Source of the DNA: Mucidula mucida | Taxonomy: Eukaryota > Basidiomycota > Agaricomycetes > Agaricales > Physalacriaceae | Length of the DNA stretch: 47,830 nt | Assembly: GCA_015501055.1 (NCBI GenBank) | Contig: JADNYV010000271.1 | Coordinates: forward strand, 1-47,830 | Reading direction: 5' to 3' | Part shown: piece by piece, positions 30,965 to 41,787 of the stretch | Numbering within the stretch: the stretch's first letter is position 1 | Layout of the letters: the number at the start of each line of letters is the position of its first letter | Notes under the pieces: generated by a model | Databases searched by the model: none | Told to the model about the DNA's origin: nothing | The model's input: the letters and a program-made list of their open reading frames with translations, nothing else | Position numbers and translations under genes: made by a program

Positions 30965-33109
30965 ATGGTCCAAGTTGAGACTCAGACTGGGTCCATGTCA
31001 TCTATCGACTCTCCAAAGGTCGTTCTCCAAGATGATCCAGAAAAGCAGGACGTGAAGATTTCTCTGGATTCAGATATGCCGCCTACTGCGTTCGAACGGA
31101 AGACAATGTATGGTATTTATCACCATCCTCAATTACGTTATTCACGAAGCACGCAGGCGTTGGGTGGACATTCGTGTCCTTCCATTCCTCGCGCTCCTCT
31201 ACATGGTAGCCCTCATCGATCGACTCAATATTGGTGCTGCGCGCACGGCGGGAATGGGGGCAGACTTGGTACATCAGACCTCCTGCCGCACCGGACAAAG
31301 AATTCATCGTCTTTAGGAACTCACCGTGGGCGCCCGCTTCAGCATCGTGACCTGCATGTACTTCATTCCATATATTCTCTTGTACGTTCTTTGACTCCTG
31401 ATCATCTTCACGGCTTCTGATCAATAATACTAGCCAAGTGCCAGGAAACCTCATCCTCCGGAAAATCGGTGTTCGCAACTTCCTTACCTTCATTGTTACC
31501 TCTTGGGGTGCCGTTTGTTTCGCAACAGCATGGGTCAAGGACTGGAAGATGCTCACGTTGTGCCGCGTCCTTCTCGGTGCCATGGAAGTTCGTTATCCGT
31601 CCTTCTCCCTCGAATGCAAGTTAATCTGGATATTCTCTCAGTCAGGATTGTTCCCTGCATTAGTCTACATCATATCAACATGGTCAGTCCGTATCATCTA
31701 CCTTGGGTCAGGTTGGTGAACCAACCATACAGGTATCGTCGACATGAAACGCAGAAGAGGTATGTTTACTCGGACCTATACTATTTCTGAACTAAGCCAT
31801 CGTAACTCGCATTTGTAGAATGGCCTTCTTTTACATGTTTTCTCTGACCATCAGTGGATTCAGTCCGATTATGGCGTACGTCTTCAGCTTATTGGACGGT
31901 AGACAAGGAATTGCAGGGTGGTCTTGGATTTTTGCAAGTGATTCCGCGGATCTGACATTATCGCGCTGATGTTGATATGCTAGATCATTGAGGGCACCCT
32001 TACCCTTTTCCTTGGGGTTCTCACATTCTTCTTCGTACCTGACTTTCCGGACAAGAACAAGTTCCTCAGTGCAGAGCAAACCGCCGTCGTACTAGAGCGA
32101 ATTGAGAAAGACCGAGGGGATTCTCTGCCTGACCCGCTAACGCGCGAGAAGATACTGCATCATTTGAAGGACTGGACGATCTGGACCTATGGTAAGGTTG
32201 AAACTCATGCTTTGGTTTTGCCCACTAAGCCTCCGGGGATCTAGGAATCATGCTCGCGTGTTCTACGGTCCCATCCTATATGCTCGCGTATTTCATTTCT
32301 ATCATTCTGAGTGGCATGGGGTATGGGACAGCTGGTTCCCTGCTTTTGGTTAGTGTCTTTCTTGATTGTTTACTTGAACTCTGTTCATTGAGCCTCAGAG
32401 CGCCCCACCATACGGACCCGCAGTACGTTCACTTGTTTACGCGTACAGATCGGCTTTGACACTGGTTCATTCGCGCAGTTCGCGTCCGCCTTGATTTTTG
32501 CATACTTTTCTGATAGATTGCGCCACCGGAGTGGTTTCATAATCGTGCAAGCCCTCATTTGCATCATAGGCTGCTGCCTCACAGCCTTCCATTCAAGCAA
32601 TCACATTCGCTACCTTGGTACGCCTATTTTGCTAATACCTTTTCTTATGGTCTCGTCAACTTCTACAGGCACCTTCCTCATTAACATAGGCAGCGCTGGA
32701 GCTATTCCTGGAATTCTAGCCTATGTGCGTATAAACTCATCCAGTCGTCTTCGCGCCTGACTCTGTGTACCGTTCTAAAGGGCGCCAATAATGTGGTTTC
32801 TCAAAGCAAGCGGTCAGTACAGAGCGCCCTGACGAGCGGGTTTGCTGGTATTGGTGGTATTATTGCGTCGACAGTCTTCAGAGAGCAAGATTTCCCTAAG
32901 TACATTCCTGGTGAGTTCCGAACAGTAACGGAATTTACTTGGGATTAACGATTCCCTTAGGACTGTGGGTCACAATAGGGACTCAGATAGTCCTCATCAT
33001 CACCGTTCTCATCACGATGATACATTTTTCACGGCTCAATCGACTTATGAGGGAAGGAAAGTTGAAAGAACCGATTCAAGGACAGCCTGGGTTCTATCAT
33101 ACATTATGA
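30965..33109 (+). CDS. MFS transporter, DAL5/allantoate permease-like, copy 2
   Basis: Paralogue of the upstream transporter, also with about 13 introns, most at the same positions. From ATG 30965: N-terminus ending PPTAFERKTM; RWVDIRVLPFLALLYMVALI (TM1); DRLNIGAARTAGMGADL; VGARFSIVTCMYFIPYILF; QVPGNLILRKIGVRN; LCRVLLGAMESGLFPALVYI; STWYRRHETQKR; GIAGWSWIFIIEGTLTLFLG; VPDFPDKNKFLSAEQ; STVPSYMLAYFISIILSGMG; SGFAGIGGIIASTVFREQDF; and the C-terminal LKEPIQGQPGFYHTL. One intron (from about 31937) starts GCAAGT. The copies are clearly diverged, so the duplication is older than that of DCTN5, and their substrates may differ. Confidence 0.9.
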
Positions 33110-33370
33110 GATGTAGAACTCACGGTGACAAAGTAAAATGCCTCTGTACTACTCTAATATCAGGGAATATGAGCGTAGAAGCTACGTTAATTATGAAACT
33201 CTGCTTTGCTTTCCCGCAACTACTTCACATGCGTGTGACCGCGAGTTGCAAACCTTCTGAATCTATGGCGAACCCACACCCGACGGTCGAAGCGTGGCCA
33301 CCTTTCGTCAAGATTAGGGCTCCCAGTATCTAACCTGATCGACCATAAATACTCTACTCCACATACAAGG

Positions 33371-33471
33371 GTTCGGTGCCGTAGCAGTATAGTAGTTATT
33401 GTAGTACGGACCCTGCTGTGTTCTGTTAGGGCTAGACGCAGGCTAAAATATATCTATCTATCTATCTATCT
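33371..33471 (+). repeat. Direct repeat with (ATCT)n tail, left copy
   Basis: About 100 bp containing GTAGTACGGACCCTGCTGTG and ending AAAATATATCTATCTATCT. The same unit recurs at 34497-34590 in the same orientation with a few differences. A unique 3' end followed by a simple tetranucleotide tail suggests the 3' end of a non-LTR retrotransposon; short LTR-like repeats are the alternative. Confidence 0.8.
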
Positions 33472-33673
33472 TTGAGCCAGTTTCCGACCTCGACAATGAT
33501 TATGCCGACTCCTGGAAAAAATTTGACCAGACAGAATTCCGGGTAAGCTTATGCACCTACATCTACGACGCCTTCGAGCAAACGACGACCGAAGAAGAAG
33601 AAGAAGGCGTCTGGTCAGAACAGAGGGGCGGAAGCACAGATAGCGACAACAGTTGAAAACACGGTTCTCGTTC

Positions 33674-33681
33674 AATTGGCT
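33674..33681. repeat. Target-site duplication, left
   Basis: AATTGGCT directly before the left terminal inverted repeat; identical to 34291-34298. Confidence 0.92.
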
Positions 33682-34290
33682 TAGTGTTAGGGGAATTAGG
33701 TAGTGGTAATTTACCTCGGCAAATTAGCATGGTAAATCTCAGGTAAATTACAGTCGACCTGAATATGTCATGTAAATCAGAGTAAATCAGCCTCAGAGGC
33801 TGGGCACCGATATCAGTCCATTTCTTATGCAAAATGGAACACGACTGGGCCAGAAATTGTGCGGCACACAATTTACTGTTACTGGGAACCATTTTGTACA
33901 TCCAATCACCAAAGAAGTCCTCTCAAGGGACATTTCTTGCATGTGATCACTTACTTAAGTGGCGGCCATCACACGACGGCATCATCATTGAAAGACGCCA
34001 CAAAGCTCACGGACTTTGATAGCACAGTATGAACATTGGTGATTGTGGCGAGTAACTGTTGGGCTCTTGTCCCCGGCAAGTCAAAGGTTGGCCGCCTGGG
34101 AGCCTAATTTACATGTAATTGACGGTCATTTTGGGTGCTAATTAGCAGTAAATCTCTTGAGCTCCCGGGGCTGCGCCCCGGACCCCCTTGTGTTAATCTA
34201 CAGTAAATTACACGGTCAATCAGAGGCGTCTTCGAGGCCTCATGTAAATGTCATTGTCAATCAGACAAAAAGCTAATTCCCCTAACACTA
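33682..34290. mobile_element. Non-autonomous hAT-type MITE
   Basis: A 609-bp element with perfect 18-bp terminal inverted repeats (TAGTGTTAGGGGAATTAG), flanked by an exact 8-bp target duplication, the hallmark of hAT transposition. Subterminal regions carry repeated GTAAAT-type motifs (for example near 33708, 33732, 33745 and 33774 on the left; 34148, 34202 and 34244 on the right), as expected for transposase-binding sites. A palindrome around CCCGGGGCTGCGCCCCGG (34165-34182) could form a hairpin. There is no transposase ORF, so mobility would depend on an autonomous partner elsewhere. Confidence 0.92.
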
Positions 34291-34298
34291 AATTGGCT
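34291..34298. repeat. Target-site duplication, right
   Basis: AATTGGCT directly after the right terminal inverted repeat; identical to 33674-33681. Confidence 0.92.
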
Positions 34299-34496
34299 CC
34301 AGCACACCGCCAGCGTTGCGGTCATTGTGTGTTTATGGGATTACGAAAAAGTACCGAAGGCGGGGCGGGACTACAAGACATTATTCAGAAAAAGCGACGC
34401 AGAATGGGTCAAGAGACGAAAGTTGACGCGCGTTGACGAGAAGCGTTGTGGTAACTACGTAACTAACTACTTGAACGTTAACAATGTTGGGATGGG

Positions 34497-34590
34497 ATTC
34501 GGTACCGTAGCAGTACAGTTATTGTAGTACGGACCCTGCTGTGTTCTTTATGGGCTAGATGCAGGTTAAAATATATCTATCTATCTATCT
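34497..34590 (+). repeat. Direct repeat with (ATCT)n tail, right copy
   Basis: Second copy of the unit at 33371-33471, ending in three to four ATCT repeats. It ends 22 bp from the stop codon of the fungalysin gene, so it probably lies in that gene's 3' untranslated region. Confidence 0.8.
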
Positions 34591-34611
34591 TAACCGGCTT
34601 ATCAAAGTACT

Positions 34612-37172
34612 TCACATGCAAGTCGGGTCGACCGTATCATCATCCTGGTGATCCCGTGCGTTCAATCCCAGTCCACGGCTAGCAAACACCCTCTGGAGCG
34701 TGCATCTATTCGCGCCTCCGTAAAGGAGCACGTCAGCCTGGTACCACGCGTCGCGCGCGGACAGAACTGATCGTGATGGTGTCAAAACAGTAGCACGAGC
34801 AAAAGGCAGACAAGAGACTTACAGTCTGGATTACATGGCTGGAGCTGAAGGGCTTCGAGGAAGAGGTGAAGGAACACGACGTTGCCCTCTGTTCCAGTCG
34901 CATCCGTCTTGGCGGTCATGGAGAATCCGTGGTCATTTATAAGAGCGGCGAGAACATTGTGTAACATATTCGCCCAAACCTCCCCGATGGCTAAAGACAT
35001 TCAATTAATACAGTCAAAAAGACAAACAACACGAGCTGAGATTGACCATGAGGTTGATTGAGGATTTGAAGATCGGAGTACCGAAGAGGATTGACGGTCC
35101 TAATATTCTCTTCAGTCAAGCGCCCACACACGAAAACAGTGTACACTTACGCATTCGTGGAATACGGAAACGACCGACCGCCTGCAGGGATATTCAGAAT
35201 GAATGCTGCATAGAAAAAGTCCTTGTTATCAGGGGTACTGGCGGCCCAACTGTGAAGATAGAATCAGCGAGCAAAAACGATATGTTTTTTTAGTATCACC
35301 GACTCCGCCATACTGTCTGACCATCCTTCGGACAAACCTCGTCCTTCATTCGAGCCTTGTAAACACTGGGCACTTCCTCCCCCAGTCATCCTGTTCGTAA
35401 CGCCATGGGTAAACTCGTGGATGATTATATCGTTCTCCAAAGCGCTGTCACGTAAAGGCTGCGACAGTCAGCATGACGGCAAATGAAACTGCTACAGTCT
35501 TACATTGGTGCGGTTGAACAATAACAAGGCTATAGAAGGAGGATTAGATGCGGCTCAAGCAGTCGTTGACAGGTTACTCACTCATAACACCAGACTGGCC
35601 ACTGAGCGCGTGTCAGCACAGAAAATGTAACAACAAGGAACCATAGCGTACTCGGGCGGTGTCGCGAAAAATGCGTTGTTAAAGCCGCCACCGTCCTGGA
35701 CAGAGATTCTGACGGGATCCAGTCCACGACCACCGAGACCAAAGTTATCGTACTGGAAGTTGAAGGCTTTCTGTAGTACAGATAAACATCAGGACATGGC
35801 GGTATAGGCATCTGGGAAACCTGCCTCCGTGAACCCATACCTAGAGCTACGTCAAAATGATAGAAATGAGAAGAACAGTTAGGACTCACAGATACGTGGT
35901 GTCATGCATGCTGTTGACAACATAGAACGCGTTTGCTCGAGCAGCATCCACATTGGTACCGATACGCGGATCTACGGACAAATTAACCTCAAACTCGAAA
36001 CCAGGTCTGCTAGAGTTTGTGCCCGTCTTGAAAGCAAAGGCGTTGTTGCCTCTGAATGAAAATGTGAGGGAGGGCGCACGTAAGAACTGTAGAAATTTAC
36101 ATTGTCGTGCTAGAAAGGCGCGCCACTGGTGAGTTGAAACTTAGCCACGATTCGAAAGCACCCACTTGGATTCGCCGGTACCGTAATCAGACCATCCCAA
36201 GGGCGAAACGGAAAGATTCTCAGGATCAACAACGAGCACTTGACCATCCATCGCAATGTTTTGGTTATCAATGGGGACGACGAGATACTGGTCGCGCTCA
36301 GATCGCAGAGCTCACGTTCCAGCAAAAAGGTTACACACCGTGGCGTGGGCGACATAGTCAACAACCGACACAAGTTCCCCAGAATGCGCGTCAACGAATG
36401 CGTTGTACCATGCATTGGCGGATTCGTTGCGTATCTGCACGGCGTGTATGAGGACCGACGAGTTATCTTCCTTGACGAAGTACTGCAGAGAGGGTTCCCA
36501 ATTGTTGTACTTTCCGCCGAGCATTCTCTCGGCAGTCGATATAGCATCCTCAACAGTGATGGACGGCGTCGAGTGAGCAATGCTCGCTAAAGATACGTGA
36601 GCTCTACCAATAAGAGACGTCGCAAAAAAACGTACAGTAGGAAACAAATGAGGACCCGTACGAAACGACCTGTATGGATAACCGCTCAAATCTGGAAAGG
36701 CCCATCTCGCAATGACGGACAAACTTTATCATCCTTCATTGCAACATTAGCAACAGCGTTGGCGAAAGGAACACCATCCTGAACAAGAAGAGCTTCAATG
36801 AGGATCGCGGTCTGTCGGTTTCGTAGTACATACGTGTGTCTGGCTCAGGTAGGCGTGGCTAACAATGTCACCATCAGACCCCACGCGATACGCGACCTGC
36901 TCTATATCAATGCCCATTTCGGAGGCAAGGAACGAGCAGGCCTTCTCGCCAAAGCTGGCATTTGAGCGCTGGGTCAAAGGGTGGTCAATACCGCCAGAGC
37001 CGAATGTCTGCAATATTCAAGTCGATGTGATTAGGAGCATAGCCTAACAAACCTTGAAAATCGACGGAGGGTGATATGCGTCGATCTTCACGCGGTCGAC
37101 ATGGGTCGACGGAGACCCATAGCCCGCGGACGCCAGGAAGACTGTAGAGAGGATGTTGTGGAAAGCAACCAT
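34612..37172 (-). CDS. Fungalysin, secreted metallopeptidase (family M36)
   Basis: An extracellular zinc protease made as a preproenzyme. ATG 37172 begins a signal peptide (MVAFHNILSTVFLASAGYG). The FTP propeptide follows: DAYHPPSIFK, TFGSGGIDHPLTQRSNASFG, VSHAYLSQTHDGVPFANAVA and SITVEDAISTAERMLGGKYN. The mature domain has NAFYVVNSMHDTTYLYGFTE, FNFQYDNFGLGGRG, ISVQDGGGFNNAFFATPPDG, the zinc site IIIHEFTHGVTNRMTGGG (HExxH), SEGWSDSMA with the third ligand Glu, AIGEVWANMLHNV, TDATGTEGNVVFLHLFLEAL and a C-terminal FASRGLGLNAR. About 16 short introns are needed; one (near the SY|SH junction) is only about 34 bp, and a few junctions are less certain. All splice in frame and no lesion is visible. 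A role in degrading host or litter protein is inferred from the family. Confidence 0.88.
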
Positions 37173-37247
37173 GAGCAAGAGCCTTGCGAGGAGGAGATAC
37201 GGTTCTCGACGAGAAACGATTGAGAGACAAGCCACGAATGACCCAGT

Positions 37248-37253
37248 TTTATA
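37248..37253 (-). promoter_or_regulatory. TATA box of the fungalysin gene
   Basis: On the minus strand GGTATAAAACTGG lies about 75 bp upstream of the ATG at 37172, a normal place for a fungal TATA element. Confidence 0.5.
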
Positions 37254-38040
37254 CCGTCTCTCGGTATAGCGCAAGTCACGGTTAAAATGGAAGCGCTGTC
37301 CTACAGCCTCAGGCCTGTATAGTCCCGGCCATGCATTCTTCGAATCAGTCAGAATGTTAGTTCGGGATTTCAAGCGCCGTTCAGTACTCAAGGTAGTGTG
37401 GAGTTGCGGTTGTACTTTTTTGGAGGATCCATTGACAATCCTCTAGATCTGACGGTGATAGCAGGGGGAAATGGTGACCAAGCCCGGAAAGAGAAGCCGT
37501 TGCGCAGGAACAAACAGTTCAGACGAGGTTTTGAGGCTCCAGGTGAGAACGAGGGCATGAAAGGCACAGATGCCGAGAACATGGCAAGAGGCATAAGACA
37601 TCCGGCAGTCCGCCATTATCCGCTGATCACCCGTGCAATTTCCACGACTGCATCAGAACAATTATCTAGCGTTGTCTAACAGCAAGCTCCGTGCAGCTAG
37701 CATGAGGTTCAGAGGTCTAGTGATTCACAATCCTCAGAGAGGATTACCAAAAAAGGGACGGCGAGAAGTACGGCCTTGGAAGACATATCGAATACCTTCA
37801 CTTTCTTAATTGATAATCTAAGAGTTTCGCAGGGGCGGTGAAATCAACTCCTCATTCGTCCTTGAGCTGGCCGACTTGAACCTGTCGATGCACAAACATT
37901 GTTTCGAATAGTCGAATACACGCTACTGTGACATCGTCGACATAGAATTATGCGAGCTGAACGGCACATACCAAGTGGAAACCCACAATCCTGAGTGGTA
38001 TACAGTAAGTGAGGCGAGGAAATAAATAGAACATAGATCC
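37254..38040. other. Spacer without recognisable gene
   Basis: About 790 bp between the fungalysin promoter and the 3' end of the TMEM70-like gene. Short ORFs at 37388-37679 on both strands have no domain. I see no element ends. Confidence 0.4.
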
Positions 38041-38853
38041 TCAATCTTTCTTGTCCAGCAACTCAAGATGAACGTTAAAGTACCTAAACGAAAGTCAGCA
38101 ATGCTCGACAATAACATGAAGTTGAGCTTACCGAACGACACTCCCGAGAGCATGGCAGTTTCCTTCACCGTTATGCTCCCACTTCACCACCCAGCTTCCA
38201 ATTCTTTCTCCGCTGCCATTGAAAGTCTCTGCCACCGTCTCCTCCGTCCCAGGCTCCGCGCGCTTAGCCTGCGACTCTGGTAACAAGACATGAGTCGGCA
38301 GCTGCCATTTTGCGAAGGGGCGTTGAGTATCGGCGAGAAAATCAGTGTCGTATATCTGCCAATGTTAAATACGGGCGTTGAAGCGAGAGAACACACGCAC
38401 CTTGGTGATGAGCGGCTTCAAGAACAGACTATACGTTGTGATTTCGAGCTCTCCGCCCGGTATGCGACGTAGCGACGTCACGTACGGACGCGTGAAATAC
38501 GAGACCATAGCTGTACTGACAAGAGATGTGGTGACCGCGATGCCTGCCAGGGATATGCGCGCGACGGTGGGGAGGTTGGACTCGATTATAAAGAAGAACG
38601 GGGAGATGGCCGTTGTCGCGCCAAGCGACGACAGAGATAGGATTTTCAACCGGCGGAAAGTCGGTGTGAGCGGGCCTTGATATATGCGCTCGCCTGGCCC
38701 GTTATCCTCCGTTGTAGTCGCCGTCGCCGGTGGTGCAGTGGTCATGCAGCTCACTGTGGTGGAAAGCGGCCGCCATCGAGAAAGTGGGAGACGGCTAGCA
38801 GGGGACCGTGCACAAACTGAGAGCGGTGACCTCAAAAGAAGACGAGGCAGCAT
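38041..38853 (-). CDS. TMEM70/TMEM186/TMEM223-family mitochondrial protein
   Basis: Predicted inner-membrane protein; relatives assist assembly of respiratory complexes. Three exons (38401-38853, 38132-38355, 38041-38083) give 239 residues. The N-terminus is Arg/Ser/Leu-rich without acidic residues (MLPRLLLRSPLSVCARSPAS), a typical mitochondrial presequence. The family core is YQGPLTPTFRRLKILSLSSL, then two hydrophobic segments (ATTAISPFFFIIESNLP; RISLAGIAVTTSLVSTAMVS) forming a hairpin, then RPYVTSLRR and TTYSLFLKPLITKIYDTDFL. The C-terminal part has QRPFAKWQLP and ends YFNVHLELLDKKD. The upstream in-frame extension starts with GTG, so ATG 38853 was chosen. Intact. Which of the three subfamilies it belongs to is not settled. 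Confidence 0.82.
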
Positions 38854-39222
38854 CTGAGCGGGCTGGGTCAAACAAGGATACACAACCGCTTGAGCCGACT
38901 CAATGCGAGCGGCGAATCACAGTGTACTGATTGACAATCAAAGCGTCAATATAACGTTAGCGCTCAAGGTGGTTGGGAAGGTTGAATTGACGCTGCATTC
39001 GCGTCCGTACGGCACCATGTAGCGGCGGCTGCGTCAGCATTCATTTGTGTTCAGATATAACGGGCTCCGAAAAGTAGTCTTGACAATGACCATCGACGAA
39101 TCAGTTATCGGATGCCACTGGCCGAAGTACAAAACTGTGCGACTGTGAATGGCGATTTTCATAGTAGCCCGAAGCTTAGGAGAAAGTTGCTGAAGAAACA
39201 TATATACCACGAAGCTTCAAAG

Positions 39223-40325
39223 TCAGAGTCCTCGCTCCCCAAGGAAACTGATTATAGCATCTCCAATCTCCTCGACATGGTTTTCCAACGCGAAATGCCC
39301 TCCATCCACAAACTTCACCTCCACATCACTCAACAGACCGGACTCTTCAAACGCGGTCGCGCCAGGTGGAATGAATATAGGATCGTTCTTTCCCCAAATC
39401 GCCAGTACTCGTGGTTGTGAGGTTTTGAAGTAATACTGGAAGGAAGGATACAAATCGACGTTGGTTCGATAATCCAAGAATAAATCGAGTTGAATGTTCT
39501 TCTGAGGTAGTTGCGAGAGAAGAGCATAGTCAAGCGTCCGTGTCTCGGGCGGAATTCGCTCGGGATGTGATTCTCCGGTAACATACTACACAGGCGGATG
39601 AGCATCAGAGCATCAGATGCATAACATGGTAAAGCTCACTTGAAATTTGGTACTGTCATACGTGAGGAGAGAGGCTAGAGCTTCGCGCTTCTCCTCCGAG
39701 GTGGGATCAGCCCAGTACGCCTTGATAGGATCCCAGAAAGAACCAAGTCCCTCAACGAACGCATTTCCATTTTGTGATATGATGGCAGCAACAGCATCTG
39801 GGCGTGCCAAAGCCAATCTAATCATCGTTCAGTATTTATCATAGAAATCCGACTTGCAACTGACCTTAATCCGGTCGGCGCACCATAGTCGAAGATGTAG
39901 ACCGAAAACTTGTGCAGCTCCAACTTGTACGTGAACTCTTCAATGGTCTTCGCGATATTGGCGAATGTGTACGTGTAATTCCTGGAATCAGGAACGACTG
40001 TGAAGCCAAATCCTGGAAGGTCCGGCGCCTAGAAAGAGGTTCAATATCCGTCAACTGGCTAAGGACGCGACGAACGTACGATGACATGGTAGTGAGGCGC
40101 CAACTTCGTTATGAGATTGCGATATTGAAAGGACGAAGATGGAAATCCGTGTAGAAGAAGCACGACAGGGGCATCTCGACTACCAGCTTCACGGTAAAAG
40201 AGACGGATTCCGTCGTCGACGGTAACGTTACCAATCTTGGTTGCTGTGAACGACATAGCAGTTGCAACAAGGAGCGCGAGGAGAGCGGCAATGAACAACA
40301 TACAGACACGGACTGATCCTAGCAT
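39223..40325 (-). CDS. Alpha/beta hydrolase with Asp nucleophile, secreted
   Basis: Four exons (40080-40325, 39865-40028, 39640-39817, 39223-39585) give 316 residues. A hydrophobic leader ([18 protein letters not shown]) suggests secretion or membrane anchoring. The fold is clear: [20 protein letters not shown] with oxyanion [14 protein letters not shown], nucleophile elbow [10 protein letters not shown], acid loop IWGKNDPIF and catalytic His in [11 protein letters not shown]. The residue at the nucleophile position is Asp, not Ser, placing it with epoxide hydrolases and haloalkane dehalogenases rather than esterases; the natural substrate cannot be told. The first ATG after an upstream open stretch, at 40325, gives the best leader. 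Intact, transcribed in the same direction as its TMEM70-like neighbour. Confidence 0.87.
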
Positions 40326-40768
40326 CCTTTGTAGTACCACAGAAAGCCCGTCACTGACCTTGGCTGAGTAAGGCGATGGGCAAGCTTGTAAATCCGAAAC
40401 CTGACTTTGTACCAACCAAGTCTCATTCTTGGTCAGCAAATTGGGAAGAGCGCCATTCTGCCCCACTCCTTGTCCATGCCAAGATTTGCCACAAAGAAAA
40501 CCCACCGGTTTGTGCGCAAATGTTTTGTAAGATTGCGGCGAAGGTCCATGGATTATGAGATCGAGAGGGCAAGTTCGAAGTCAATGTCATTGAAGAACGA
40601 AGCTTCTGTACAAAATCTAGTGCAAAACGAATTCTCAACGCACGAATAATTGATGATAGAGAAAACATATTACACAGTGGTCCGGGATGAAAGATTGTGG
40701 GGGAAACAAGGTCGACGCCTTAGGCCATAGGTCTGATTCTCTCACCTTCTTCTTCACATCAAGCTCGG

Positions 40769-41517
40769 TCATGATGACCACAGCTTGCCTATCGGCTTCT
40801 CGACGCCATCTACAAGCCCCTCTACACAACGCCAAACAGCCTCACCCACCTCGTCCTTGCTGTTTCCCGCATCAATCGTAACCCAGTTGACTTCCGATTC
40901 GCCATCTTCCTTTCCCTCTTTGCGTAGCGCCTCGAATACGCCTCGTACCTTCTCTTGCAATTCTTCTTTCTCGTAGCGTTCAGAGCCATAACCGCCGCGC
41001 TCCCGTGCAGCTTCTGCTGATATGTCCAAGAATACGACGAGATCTGGACATGGTAAGCCGACGTCGGGTGCGCGACACCAGGAGAGTGGGAGGCCTTTCG
41101 CGGCGCTGAATGCAATTCCGGAGAAGGCGTAGCGGTCGCATATGACATTGATACCATTGTTTAGCTGGGATATTATGCTGGATCTAAGGAGATATCAATA
41201 TAGATACGGCGCAAAAGAACGAAGACGCTGACGCGAGCTCCCAGCGGTTGGCAGAAAACAGCAGATGTATAACGTGATCGTCAAGCTCAGTTTCGCTTTG
41301 TAGATACGCGTTGATCATTCCTCCAATTTTTGTAGTTCTTTCTAAACGCAGATTGAGCGTGGCGACGCGTTCGAAAAGGTGGAGACAAACCGGGAAACTT
41401 GATGAGTTCCACTTTCTTGCCTTGTTTCATCAGACGCTCCTTCAGTTGTGTTGTCTGGCTGGTCTTTCCTGAGCGGTCGAGTCCTTCAATGACAATAAAC
41501 GCGCCCCGACGCGCCAT
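40769..41517 (-). CDS. CDC8: Thymidylate kinase
   Basis: Phosphorylates dTMP to dTDP with ATP, essential for DNA synthesis. Three exons (41391-41517, 41233-41341, 40769-41183) give 216 residues. The P-loop is [12 protein letters not shown] (about 10-21). [20 protein letters not shown] and [11 protein letters not shown] follow, then the DR(Y/H) motif with lid-associated region [20 protein letters not shown] and the dTMP-site stretch [19 protein letters not shown]. The FPE (rather than FPD) variant after the first intron is seen in other family members. No lesions. Single copy here, with a 3' neighbour in the same orientation. Confidence 0.95.
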
Positions 41518-41787
41518 GATGGTCGTGGTTGGTGGCAGAATCGATGTTCCCTAATAGAGCGCGTTGTTTACCTTTGTCGGTGATCGATCGGTAAGCAAAA
41601 TCAACCTCGAATCATCCCCTCATCATCGACGTTGTACACGGTGGTTCCACGTATTACCACCTCGCTTGAGCCTAAATCAACACATACTACGACTAAGCTT
41701 GCTTGTAATTGCTTTCGACATGATATGCAAGTCACTGGCAAATGCCCTTCTCGACGCACACTGACATCTCTTATAGTGCCCTGTCCA

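Larger units (their letters stand above)
33545..34436 (+). pseudogene. Lysine-rich ORF interrupted by a MITE
   Basis: Removing the 609-bp element and one target copy rejoins an open frame across the insertion site: before it TTPSSKRRPKKKKKASGQ and TTVENTVLVQL, after it PAHRQRCGHCVFMGLRK and a basic end stopping at 34436. The 5' limit is unclear because a stop lies just upstream of 33545. The product is not recognised; the basic tract and CGHC pair could be part of a nucleic-acid-binding transposon protein. It lies upstream of an (ATCT)n-tailed repeat. Confidence 0.55.
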
